Source: Planctomycetaceae bacterium
GTDB taxonomy: Bacteria > Planctomycetota > Planctomycetia > Pirellulales > Pirellulaceae
Reading direction: 5' to 3'
Assembly (NCBI GenBank): GCA_012959465.1
Contig: DUDC01000032.1
Location: 1-42,439 of the forward strand
Length of the DNA: 42,439 bases
The position numbers and the translations under genes were made by a program. Under the pieces are notes generated by a model. That model worked only from the letters and a program-made list of their open reading frames with translations, was not told the DNA's origin and did not search any database. This document shows positions 1 to 8,521 of this stretch, piece after piece. How positions within the stretch are numbered: the stretch's first letter is position 1; every line of letters starts with the position of its first letter.

Positions 1-848
1 GTGAACTTCCATTCGACCCATTGATCCGTCGTACTCCAATTTGTCACGATGGTATTCAGACCATCCGGTTGGCCTACTAGGTTGTCGCCGTGCAGTTTCG
101 CCGTTACAGGCGTCAAATTCACGCGACCGTTCGCCTCTTGCATCACCATCGTGGCCGAGTCGCTAGTGGAAATAGACGGGGTGTCAGCCGTGTCACCCTT
201 GTCATCTTTCGGTTGATCTTCACCGTCAACTTTCTGCTCACCCCTGTTCATCGCTTGACCAATGGCCCAAACAGCGCCGGCCACACCGCCAATTGCTAAG
301 ACAAACATCAGCAAAGTGCCGAGGAGCGACTTCTTGCGGCGACGGCTGGACCGAACGGTGGGTGTGATGATCCGGCCGATAGCTACATCGCCAGGCACCG
401 GTGGTGGCGTGGCCGTCTGAGGCGAAGCGGATACCCCGGCCGGCGGATTCATCGCACCTTGCGTAGGACCTGCCGGCGCCATCGGGTCGGCCACCGCTGT
501 TCCCAAAGGAGCCATCGGGCTCGCCATGGTCGTCGGCACGGCTATTTGCACATCAACTTCGACGGGCTCTCCTCGCAATTGTCGGTCGTAGTTGGCCCGA
601 GTTTCGTCGTCCGTGAGGCAGATTCGCGCCGCCGAAATCTCGTTGAGAAGCTGCTGTGTTAACGCTCCACGAGGACCTGTCTGGAACGTTCGAATATGCG
701 TCATCCGACTATCGGCTGCCTCGTCGATCCGCTCGACGTCCGAAATGAACATCTCCACTCCCAACAACTGATAGTGGTGGGGCGGCTGGTCCTCTGGCGG
801 TATACTCAGCCACTTTTCATACGCATCAAATGATTCGCTATCGCTCAT
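1..848 (-). CDS. Planctomycete membrane-anchored protein with J-domain-like N-terminus (5' part only)
   Basis: The frame opens at ATG 846-848 on the minus strand and runs off the left edge, so only about 282 N-terminal residues are visible. Residues 1-95 resemble the conserved planctomycete N-terminal module (FDAYEKWLSIPPEDQPPHHY, then DEAADSRM, HIRTFQTGP and LLNEISAARICL). It looks like a degenerate J-domain; I see no HPD tripeptide. A Pro/Ala-rich linker follows, then a basic RRRKK patch and one membrane helix (LLGTLLMFVLAIGGVAGAVW), then an acidic linker and the start of a presumably extracytoplasmic domain ending at WSTTDQWVEWKF. That last stretch recalls carbohydrate-binding-like domains, but too little is visible to name it. 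The function is unknown. It may be a stalked surface protein with a cytoplasmic module. Confidence 0.75.
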   Translation of the reverse strand, partial: MSDSESFDAYEKWLSIPPEDQPPHHYQLLGVEMFISDVERIDEAADSRMTHIRTFQTGPRGALTQQLLNEISAARICLTDDETRANYDRQLRGEPVEVDVQIAVPTTMASPMAPLGTAVADPMAPAGPTQGAMNPPAGVSASPQTATPPPVPGDVAIGRIITPTVRSSRRRKKSLLGTLLMFVLAIGGVAGAVWAIGQAMNRGEQKVDGEDQPKDDKGDTADTPSISTSDSATMVMQEANGRVNLTPVTAKLHGDNLVGQPDGLNTIVTNWSTTDQWVEWKF

Positions 849-1686
849 GGCAGACTGGCAAGTTCATTCCCGTCGTGCGGGCTCTACAATCTCATGTCCT
901 CGTAAACGGCACCACTACTATCGGCTCCCTGACCGACCACTGCAACCCACCTGTTGTCGTGGCGTTGCATTCACGAGTCGAAGGCCCAGCGATATGCCCA
1001 GCCCAGCCAGTTCATGCTACCACGCTGGGTCCCTAACACGAAAATCTAGCCGTCGTTGGCCATATGTGCTGAATACTGTCGAGCCCACCGGCCCCGTCTC
1101 ACTGTACGGCCCAACGTCTGATTAAAAAACCTGGTTGTTTAGGTCCGTAACTTCTTTCAGTTGTCGGACAGATGGCATGCGTAAGGTCGACGTTCGATTT
1201 GTCATTAGTTGTTTGTCAACGGTCGTTTGTCATTTCATTTTCGCAGTTTTATTGGACGCGGTTAGAATGCGATACGGCTGTTTGAGCCGAGCCTCCCAAC
1301 GTACATCTGCCTTCCTAGGAAAATGAGAATTGACAAATAACTAATGAAAAATATCCGAGGAGAATCCGTGGACCTTCACTGTCTGGCTGACCAAATAGAC
1401 CAACCACCGATCATTCTCAATTCACTGTAAAAATCCAGTTTGCGAACATGCACCTACTGGCTGGTGCAACGGCTTGTGCCAGGCTGAACTGACTTGTGTG
1501 GTACAGTGAGCGGGCCCTGTGCCGGTGGATTCGGGTTTGGCAACTACCTGGGCCAACACCGCAACCACAGTTCATTACGTTCGGGCCGTCGTTGGCGGCT
1601 CAACGAGAATGAGCTTATAGTCTTGAGATGCGAAGTTCGCACGGCACATAGATCGGCACTCACCATTTTCCCAATTTCATTGCCCA
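849..1686. other. Long intergenic region, no convincing gene
   Basis: These 838 bases separate the leftward gene ending here from the rightward gene at 1687. Short open frames occur on the plus strand (830-1125, 1135-1326, 1494-1859), but none shows a recognisable domain, signal peptide or ribosome-binding site. The stretch around 1200-1350 is AT-rich and contains the inverted repeat listed separately. The region presumably also holds the promoters of both divergent genes, which I could not pinpoint. Confidence 0.5.
1203..1346. repeat. Inverted repeat of a CATTAGTT.TTTGTCAA motif
   Basis: CATTAGTTGTTTGTCAA at 1203-1219 is matched in inverted orientation by 1330-1346, with 16 of 17 positions identical. 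A further GTTTGTCATTTCATTT-like stretch follows the left arm. A degenerate run of the same GTCATTAG/GTCATGAG words occurs at 6127-6162. These look like decayed members of one AT-rich intergenic repeat family. Confidence 0.5.
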
Positions 1687-2124
1687 ATGTCAGACAAGCA
1701 AACAGAGATTCTGCGGATTACCGGGTCGGTCACCACGCCGAGTCACTGGAGCTATTCCGATTTGCGACAAATTCTGTCGCAGGAGTTGGACCTTTCAACG
1801 CTCGGTGCACGGTGGCCGTACGGAGGATTACCTCTGATCGCTGTTGGGGAAATCGTTAAGCCACATGCGAGTGTGAACCGAATTCGACTCTGCAGCTCGG
1901 CCGACAATTTCGAGCGAACCGTACCGTGGCAGGCGGTACGCGACGTGGGTTGGATCGTCTATCGCCACGGTGAGCAACCACTAGACCGAGACCAAGGCGG
2001 GCCGGTGCGACTCTGGATCAGCGGTCACACTCCGTGCGGCATCACGGAGTTGGACGCCTGCGTCAATATCAAGTTCCTCGATACACTCGAATTCCTTACG
2101 GGAGCATCGCATGGAGAGGCCTGA
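1687..2124 (+). CDS. Molybdopterin-dependent oxidoreductase-like (sulfite-oxidase fold) small protein
   Basis: This 145-residue protein has no signal peptide. The segment SSADNFERTVPWQAVRDVGWIVYR, then GEQPLDRDQGGPVRLWI and a C-terminal ITELDACVNIKFLDTLEFL matches the layout of the C-terminal half of the oxidoreductase molybdopterin-binding domain (Pfam Oxidored_molyb). In that family a serine-rich strand precedes 'L.Y..NGEPL...HGGPLRL' and 'K.I..IEL'. The protein is shorter than complete family members, and the cofactor-ligating cysteine cannot be assigned with confidence. It may be a stand-alone derivative without cofactor. It overlaps the next gene by 14 bases, implying translational coupling with the diacylglycerol-kinase-like gene. 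No biochemical link between the two is known to me. Confidence 0.6.
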   Translation: MSDKQTEILRITGSVTTPSHWSYSDLRQILSQELDLSTLGARWPYGGLPLIAVGEIVKPHASVNRIRLCSSADNFERTVPWQAVRDVGWIVYRHGEQPLDRDQGGPVRLWISGHTPCGITELDACVNIKFLDTLEFLTGASHGEA

Positions 2125-2521
2125 TGCAACCAAGGTGTCGACTGAAAAACGACGCCGACGCTGGTCTGCCAAGTTTGCTGACTCACTTCGCGGATTTCGC
2201 TTCGCCATTGAAGAGAGGAGTTTTCGAGTCCACCTCACCGTGTCGGTGATCGTCGTTGGCGTTGGAGTCGTCGTCCGTCCATCGGTCATCGAGTGGATGT
2301 TTCTGCTGTCCGTTGTCGGCCTAGTGCTGGTGACCGAAATCGTGAATACGGCACTGGAACGAATGGCGCGAGCGATAGCGGTTGAACAGCATCCTCTCGT
2401 CGGTCAATCGCTGGATTTGGCATCCGCAGCCGTGCTCACAGCATCGGCATTAGCGGTCATCGTCGGCGCGGCCATCTTCGGCCCCAAGTGCCTCGCCTGG
2501 CTGCAAAGTTTCTGGAGCTGA
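2111..2521 (+). CDS. dgkA: Diacylglycerol kinase / undecaprenol kinase (DgkA family)
   Basis: The 136-residue protein is an integral membrane lipid kinase of the prokaryotic DgkA family. It phosphorylates diacylglycerol or undecaprenol with ATP at the inner membrane and so recycles lipid by-products of envelope synthesis. A basic N-terminal arm (RRRRWSAKFADSLRGF) leads to ERSFRVHL, then a hydrophobic hairpin, then the family signature EIVNTALERM with its catalytic and metal-binding glutamates. The DLASAAVL motif follows, and then a last helix ending in a short tail. The length matches the family (about 120-140 residues). The start overlaps the end of the preceding gene. It is convergent with the LptD-like gene, with only about 35 bases between the stop codons. 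Confidence 0.9.
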   Translation: MERPDATKVSTEKRRRRWSAKFADSLRGFRFAIEERSFRVHLTVSVIVVGVGVVVRPSVIEWMFLLSVVGLVLVTEIVNTALERMARAIAVEQHPLVGQSLDLASAAVLTASALAVIVGAAIFGPKCLAWLQSFWS

Positions 2522-2555
2522 ATGCGCAACTTGCCGTGTGGAAGGCGGCGAGCGA

Positions 2556-5500
2556 CTACTCCAATCGATGCGCACCGGCCGGCGGTATCCGCAATCCAGC
2601 TACTTCGCCCATGCGATTGCTGGGAAGGAACCTCGGTTCAATGTTAAATCGAACGCCAAAGCTGTTTCGGCTCTCGTCGATATTAAAGCCAAACCGAGCG
2701 AGAGTTGATTCGCCGATTCGAGTCAGGCCAAATGATTGGCCGATGTTGCCGGTGGGACCCAGGTCATACGACGCACCGCCAGTGAAGATCCACTTTTCGC
2801 TCATTCGGTAGCTCAAAGAGCCGTTAATGACGTTGCTGGTAATCGGCCCATCGATCGAACGAAAACCCAAATACAACCGGCCTTTTCCGGGTTGGCTGAT
2901 AAGACCGCCCGCAGAAACGGTCCTCAGGCCATCGATGAACAAGTCCGCGTAGCCGTCGGACAACAACGCCAGCCGATCGCCAATGTGCCAGCGGAAATCG
3001 TAATTTAACATTCCCAAGTTCTGACCAAAATTGTCGCGACCGGGTTTCGGAAAGAATGACCCTTCGACATCGAACGTGATCCAATCGACCGTCCGCTCGC
3101 GACCTGGCATTCCGCGTTTGGTCTGCCACCTCTGTCGAATTGCCATACGGGCCATCATGAGGTCCTCGGCAATCTCGGTTGAAGGTGCGGAGACCCAACT
3201 TTGCATGCCAGAGCGATGCGCATAGTAACGCTCGTCGAATTGAAGCGGCACATTCGCTCCAGGCAACAGTCCAAACGTGTCAATTAGGAACCGCCGCCGA
3301 GCGAATTCGATCGCATCGTCGTCCAATGGATCATAGAGCGTAAGTCGCGACAGGTCTTGGTCGACATCGGAATAGAGGATCTCCGCTTCCCATGTCACTT
3401 TGTGCGCCAAGCCCTTGAGGTTGAATAACGTGTTCCTGACCGTCGGATCAACCGTCCACATCGGCAAGCTCGCTCGTACACCGGTCTGACCGTAGAGGCG
3501 AGTGACGTCGTCCCCGGCGATGTCTTCATGCCAATAGGCTGCCTCGCCCAGCAAGTAGGGGACCAAACGGATGGGACCAAAGTCCAACGGTAAATTGAAT
3601 TCATGCCGAGTGGCGGCGCGAACTCCTTCACGGTCGTCCTGTCCGGCGGGAGTATTGAATTCCTCCCAAGCCAACCAGTCAAATTTCATGAGATTTGCCG
3701 GATCCTGCGGTACGGTAGCATTGCTGATTCGACCATAACCAACCTGGGAATGAGCGTTCCACGTGAGTCGGTTAGCAAGGAAAGAGTGCCCCAGGATGTG
3801 GTGATCCAATCGTGGCATCCACTCGGTCTGAGTAAAAAAATCGTTCACGTGTGCCGAGGCGGCGAGATCGATGGTCTGGTGATTCAGGTATTTCTTCAAC
3901 TCAATGCCGGTAGTTTGGTCCTTCTCCTGATCCCATTCATTTTCAAGATACTGTTCGAGGAAATCGCGATCACTGATGTAACCCAACTCGCTGCTCAGCT
4001 GGATATCAAAAGGCAATTCGTGCCGATGCCTGGCGAGAATGCGGCCGCGAAAGTCCTTCTCTGGCTGCAGTGCACGCCGATCCCAACCCAGATTGTCAAC
4101 ACCGTGGTCGTCGATTCCCCATGCATCGAATAATCCGCGGTTGGCGCCAAAAAACGCGACACTTTCCGGGCGGTTGTACTCAACATGAGTGCCGCCAGCG
4201 AATCCTCGGTCACTCAGATAGTCCGTGGAAAACGTCCAATCAACGCCCTCCGGTGGCTTTGAAATCCCGAAGACTTGGAACGTGTCCCAATCAGCGAAGA
4301 ACTGCGTGCCAAACACGTTGTCGTTCTTGATCCTCATATTGTCTAAGTAGTACGTTGGTTTTCGCAGGTCCGTTGCCAGCGTCGGCCAGTAGAAGATTGG
4401 CCAGCCACCGACATAGACAAAGTTGTTTCGGCTGCTGGCCAGCAGATTGTGGTCAACGTCAAGTCGACCGCTGATCGGGTCGATCGCCGGCACACCGGTC
4501 TGCGGGTCGGTACGAACGACCTGTTCGTCTTCAATTGTGATCTGCCCCGACTGCAACCAGTAGCGGGGATGACCGATCAAGCTGGATGTTATCGCCGCCC
4601 CGTACGCTTCAAAATGTTGCTGGTCGACCATCTGCAGAACGTCGGCCTTGAGGCGTAACAACCCTTCGTAATCTTTTACCGGCGCCAACATCTCGGTGTC
4701 ACGAATTACACCTCGTTTTTTTTGGACATCGTAGTACATCCGCTCGGCGTAAATGGCGCGCCGGCCCTGTAGGAAAACGATGTTCCCTTCAAGATAGATC
4801 TCCCACGGCGCCTGCCGCGGGTTGAATTTTTGGCCGGATTCCGAATCGCCCGAATCCGATCCTCCCAGACCGCGAGTCCAAAGCACTGCACTATCCGCTT
4901 CAATCTCGATCGTGCCAAGACTCTGCAGATCGGGCGCAGCGCCGTCGATTGTCACGTCGCGGATCTCAAGGCGAATTCCACCAGTTGCAATCGCAACCGT
5001 CTCGTCGATGCCCGGTTGCTGATCCAGCATGCGGTAGTCTAAGCCAGTGCCGTTGCGAGGAGTAATCACGACCGAGCTGGCGCTGATGTCGTCCGACGAA
5101 ATGCCTCCTGCAAATTGTGCTTGCCGGACAGCTCCATCTCCAACAGGCAGAGCAAGTTGCGGGGACCTTCGCACCAGTCCGCGATCGTAAACGGCGGGCG
5201 GACGCTGGCGGGCCATCATCCCAGGTGCCACATCGCGGATAGAAGTGATCCGCAAGTCGACTCGACTTCGTGTCAGGTAACGGTAGAGGTAATTCGCATC
5301 CACGAGCTTTTGTAGATGTCCGTCGGCTGAAACGTCGGTGACGGTCACATCGCCATCGAAGTAAGCGATCACCTTTGTTGGTCGGTCGGACGTCGGCTCC
5401 GACCGGTCAATCCAAAAAACGGCTTCCTTGGACGTCGCCGATTGGTCGCCCTGAGTCAGCTGGACATTACCTTGCGCCACCAGGATCTCGTAGATTCCCT

Positions 5501-5663
5501 GCCTCCAACGCTGCGCTTTTTGGGCCACGATGCGAATCGGCGTCGCCGATTCGGGACGGGGCATCGTCACGTCGTCTGCCGACAACTTCGAATGGTGACC
5601 GGCGACCAACAGACCGACAACGGCGCAGACCCAGAGCCTCGCTGACATAGAGGCTTTTTGCAT
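2556..5663 (-). CDS. lptD: LptD-like LPS-assembly outer-membrane protein
   Basis: The product is predicted to insert lipopolysaccharide into the outer leaflet of the outer membrane as the last step of the Lpt pathway. From ATG 5661-5663 it has about 1035 residues. The frame stays open to 5765, with other starts at 5696 and 5648. A hydrophobic signal (SARLWVCAVVGLLVAG) is followed by an OstA/LptA-like module (YEILVAQGNVQLTQGDQSAT) and a second one (IYLEGNIVFLQGRRAIYAER). Then comes the hallmark transition FVYVGGWPIFYWPTLATDL, which corresponds to 'V.GvPvFYwPy' of known LptD. About 600 residues of alternating aromatic/polar strands, consistent with a beta-barrel, complete the protein. It is longer than E. 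coli LptD because the N-terminal part is duplicated and extended. No LptE or LptA gene is adjacent. The start choice is the main uncertainty. Confidence 0.85.
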   Translation of the reverse strand: MQKASMSARLWVCAVVGLLVAGHHSKLSADDVTMPRPESATPIRIVAQKAQRWRQGIYEILVAQGNVQLTQGDQSATSKEAVFWIDRSEPTSDRPTKVIAYFDGDVTVTDVSADGHLQKLVDANYLYRYLTRSRVDLRITSIRDVAPGMMARQRPPAVYDRGLVRRSPQLALPVGDGAVRQAQFAGGISSDDISASSVVITPRNGTGLDYRMLDQQPGIDETVAIATGGIRLEIRDVTIDGAAPDLQSLGTIEIEADSAVLWTRGLGGSDSGDSESGQKFNPRQAPWEIYLEGNIVFLQGRRAIYAERMYYDVQKKRGVIRDTEMLAPVKDYEGLLRLKADVLQMVDQQHFEAYGAAITSSLIGHPRYWLQSGQITIEDEQVVRTDPQTGVPAIDPISGRLDVDHNLLASSRNNFVYVGGWPIFYWPTLATDLRKPTYYLDNMRIKNDNVFGTQFFADWDTFQVFGISKPPEGVDWTFSTDYLSDRGFAGGTHVEYNRPESVAFFGANRGLFDAWGIDDHGVDNLGWDRRALQPEKDFRGRILARHRHELPFDIQLSSELGYISDRDFLEQYLENEWDQEKDQTTGIELKKYLNHQTIDLAASAHVNDFFTQTEWMPRLDHHILGHSFLANRLTWNAHSQVGYGRISNATVPQDPANLMKFDWLAWEEFNTPAGQDDREGVRAATRHEFNLPLDFGPIRLVPYLLGEAAYWHEDIAGDDVTRLYGQTGVRASLPMWTVDPTVRNTLFNLKGLAHKVTWEAEILYSDVDQDLSRLTLYDPLDDDAIEFARRRFLIDTFGLLPGANVPLQFDERYYAHRSGMQSWVSAPSTEIAEDLMMARMAIRQRWQTKRGMPGRERTVDWITFDVEGSFFPKPGRDNFGQNLGMLNYDFRWHIGDRLALLSDGYADLFIDGLRTVSAGGLISQPGKGRLYLGFRSIDGPITSNVINGSLSYRMSEKWIFTGGASYDLGPTGNIGQSFGLTRIGESTLARFGFNIDESRNSFGVRFNIEPRFLPSNRMGEVAGLRIPPAGAHRLE

Positions 5664-6181
5664 TTCTTCGGGAAATCGTTGATCGATTCGTGGCATCCGT
5701 GCCGACCTATAGAAGTTGCGCCATCTGGGGAGGAGGAGTATAGGGAGGGTGTACCACCATCGCAAGGCGGTTTTCTTAACCTCGAACTTTTCCTAAATAT
5801 GGGACTTAAAACGACTTACGACAAGCCCTGGCCGTCGTCTTTCCACGGACAAACGGCAATTGCCTGGAACCCAGCCGCGATTCGTCCCTGACGGTGCACG
5901 CCGGCAGTCACTCGGCTACGCCGAGTTGCTGGTGAAATTCTCGGACGCCAGGTAAGCTTACGCCATCTCGCCCCCTCCCCATCTTTGTACCACGCCGCTC
6001 TTTACGGACTGCTATGACGGCGACAAGCTGCTGTATTTGCTCGTCACTGGATTGGTAACAGCGAATGGGCGTGGCTGTTGGTTGAGGTACGAATAATGCG
6101 CGGGGCCGGAGAGTGACGTTGTAGAATTGTCATTAGCCATGTGGCAATAGTCATGAGTCATTGAAGAAGCACCAGACGAAG
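5664..6181. other. Intergenic region with a small perfect hairpin
   Basis: This region lies between the divergent LptD-like and RND-transporter genes. ACTCGGC (5910-5916) and GCCGAGT (5920-5926) form a perfect 7-bp stem with a TAC loop. No T-run follows, so it is more likely a repeat-derived palindrome than a terminator. A purine-rich stretch (GGGGAGGAGGAG) lies at about 5728-5739. Near 6127-6162 is a degenerate GTCATTAG-type repeat. No gene was recognised. Confidence 0.4.
6127..6162. repeat. Degenerate GTCATTAG/GTCATGAG repeat
   Basis: TTGTCATTAG, then GGCAATAGTCATGAG and GTCATTGA form an imperfect series of TCATTAG-like words directly in front of the transporter gene. The same words make up the inverted repeat at 1203-1346. 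I infer a common, decaying intergenic repeat family. Confidence 0.35.
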
Positions 6182-8521
6182 ATGGTTGAACCAACCGGTC
6201 CGATGCAGCGGTTCATTAGCGGTTGGTTTTCTCGACGAATCGCCGTGGCGATCATTGGTTCTGTGGCGTTGTTTCTTCTCGGTGTTTGCGCCCCGAAACC
6301 TGTCTACCGAATCAGTCTTGAAGGTCTGTTCCCGGCTCACAACCCACTGATTCAGTCACAAGAGAGAGCTCGTTCCGCATTTGGGGACAACCGTTTCGTC
6401 TTGCTTGCCTACCAGGACCCAGAAGTTCTGACCGCCGAGGGAATCAAGCGAACCGCAGAAGTTGAAGGTCTGTTGCGAGAGATCTCTGCCGTTCGGGACG
6501 TGCTCTGTCTGGCAACATTGGACAAACAGCTGCAACTGCTGGGATCATCGATCACGGCGAAACGAGGAATGGCCGAGCGTTATCGCCAGATGTTCACTGG
6601 ATTCACGCATGATTCTCAACACAGCGTTGCCGGGTTCATCTGTCTACTTGCCCCGTTAGACGACCTGGAAGAAGAGGTGCAGTTGGTCGCTCAGCTTCGC
6701 AATACGATCAGCCGTCCCCCAACCGGTCTCGGCAGTGGAATTGTCGTTGGCGAGCCGGTATTGGTCGCCGATGCATATTCGAGCATCCGACGAGACTCTG
6801 TTCGATTGCAGTTTGCCGCGACACTCCTATTGGCACTTGTGCTCGCCTTTTGCCTGCGCAGTCTGGGATGGGTAATTGTCGTATTTTCCATTGTGCAATT
6901 ATCGATTTGGGCGGCGACTGGTGCCGCAGGAATACTGAATCTGCATTGGTCGCTTCTCAGTTCGATGTTTCCGGCAATCATTGTTGTCATTGGTGCCGGT
7001 GCATTAACACACTTGGCCGTATGGAGTCGGCGCCTGTTAAGTGAACAGGGTTCAGCGGAAGCCGCGGTGATGGCCGCTGTCGATCGATTAGCATGGCCGA
7101 TCTTGGCGACGTGCGTCACCGATGCAATGGGATTTCTAGCGTTATTGGTGTCGCCGGTTGTCCCGCTTCGTGAGTTCGCATTGATGGTCACACTGGGCAT
7201 CTTCTTCTTGCTTGTAAGCTCATGTTGTCTCTTCCCGCTATTCGGTTGTTGGGCACTTCGAAATGGTGCCCTGTTAAAAGAGGATTATCGTCGGAACACA
7301 CCGCAGAACACCGCGGCGTTCTTCGTCCGCTCACGTCGAGGCCTATTGGTTTACGTCGGCATCGTACTGATCGCCTCAACGGGCGTGACACGATTGCAAC
7401 TGGAAACCGACATTACCAAGAGCTTTCGAGATGATTCGAAATTGGCAGGTTCATTTAGGTTTGTTGAACAGCGAATGGGTGGTGCCGGGATCTGGGAAGT
7501 CCATATTCCGGTCGAAGGTACTTTATCGCGATCTTTAATGATTCGAATAGGAAAACTATCGAGTGACCTGCGAGAACTGCAGATCCCCATCGACGCAGCG
7601 CAACCCAACGAAATGGAACGCCCTATCACCAACGTGGTCAGTTTGGCCGATGTGCTAACCGCGGCGGACGGCACGAACTTCCTATTGGCCGCCGCACCGA
7701 TGCCCCTTCGTGTTCAGGGTATCAAGACAGCGATGCCTGTTTTTTACAGCACAATGTTCGGTCAGACCGATGACGGTCGCAGATATTTGCGAATCCTGGT
7801 TCGTTCACCCGATGCGCGGGATGTGCAATGGAAACGGGAACTGATCGACACAGTCGACAATATGGCTCGTGTTCAGTTTCCGATTGCGGCGGACGAAAAC
7901 GATATCCGCCGCAACGAGGAGTTACGTGTCGCCGGAACATTTGTCGTGATCGCCAGAATGGTCGAAAGCCTGCTGGTCGATCAATGGCGAACACTGGGTG
8001 TAGCACTGGTTTGTGTGCTACTGACGTTGGTCGTATTCCAAAGGCGACTATTCGTTGCCGTGATCGCTTTGCTACCCAGCTTGATGGCGATCATCGCAGT
8101 TTTGGGATTGATCGGTTGGTGTCGAATCCACGTCGACTTGGGTGTCGTCATGATTGCGGCTGTTTCACTAGGGCTAGCCGTCGATGGCGCAATCCACATG
8201 CTGAATAGTATCGAACGGGAACTTGCTCGTGGCTGTCCGTATCGAGAAGCCATTCAGTTGGGTGTGCGCGCGACAGGAGGACCACTAACCTATGCTACGA
8301 TAGCTGTCGTGGTTGGGTTTAGCACTTTGGCGGCCAGTGACTTCATGCCTTCGGTGACGTTCGGACTGTTGGTCGGCGTCGCCACGACGGTCGGGTTGAT
8401 CGGCAATCTGACCGTGGTGCCTACGTGCCTATGTTGGTTGGGACGACGTCATTTCAGTCTTCTACGGCCGTCCACGTCGAATGAGGTGCAAGCATCACAA
8501 ACGACGGAGAACGTTGAATGA
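6182..8521 (+). CDS. RND-superfamily / MMPL-type exporter
   Basis: This large inner-membrane protein is predicted to be a proton-driven exporter of lipid or hydrophobic substrates. From ATG 6182 it has 779 residues; an upstream TTG at 6161 in the same frame adds seven. The architecture is that of the MMPL/Patched group: one helix near residue 25, a periplasmic domain (to about residue 210), and a cluster of about five helices (LQFAATLLLALVLAFCLRSL onward). A second N-helix (GLLVYVGIVLIASTGVTRL), a second periplasmic domain and a second helix cluster follow. The helix stretch VMIAAVSLGLAVDGAIHMLN carries the conserved Asp of RND relay helices. The stop overlaps the next gene's ATG (ATGA), so it is coupled to the glycosyltransferase and may export a lipid-linked product. 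The substrate cannot be inferred. Confidence 0.85.
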   Translation: MVEPTGPMQRFISGWFSRRIAVAIIGSVALFLLGVCAPKPVYRISLEGLFPAHNPLIQSQERARSAFGDNRFVLLAYQDPEVLTAEGIKRTAEVEGLLREISAVRDVLCLATLDKQLQLLGSSITAKRGMAERYRQMFTGFTHDSQHSVAGFICLLAPLDDLEEEVQLVAQLRNTISRPPTGLGSGIVVGEPVLVADAYSSIRRDSVRLQFAATLLLALVLAFCLRSLGWVIVVFSIVQLSIWAATGAAGILNLHWSLLSSMFPAIIVVIGAGALTHLAVWSRRLLSEQGSAEAAVMAAVDRLAWPILATCVTDAMGFLALLVSPVVPLREFALMVTLGIFFLLVSSCCLFPLFGCWALRNGALLKEDYRRNTPQNTAAFFVRSRRGLLVYVGIVLIASTGVTRLQLETDITKSFRDDSKLAGSFRFVEQRMGGAGIWEVHIPVEGTLSRSLMIRIGKLSSDLRELQIPIDAAQPNEMERPITNVVSLADVLTAADGTNFLLAAAPMPLRVQGIKTAMPVFYSTMFGQTDDGRRYLRILVRSPDARDVQWKRELIDTVDNMARVQFPIAADENDIRRNEELRVAGTFVVIARMVESLLVDQWRTLGVALVCVLLTLVVFQRRLFVAVIALLPSLMAIIAVLGLIGWCRIHVDLGVVMIAAVSLGLAVDGAIHMLNSIERELARGCPYREAIQLGVRATGGPLTYATIAVVVGFSTLAASDFMPSVTFGLLVGVATTVGLIGNLTVVPTCLCWLGRRHFSLLRPSTSNEVQASQTTENVE

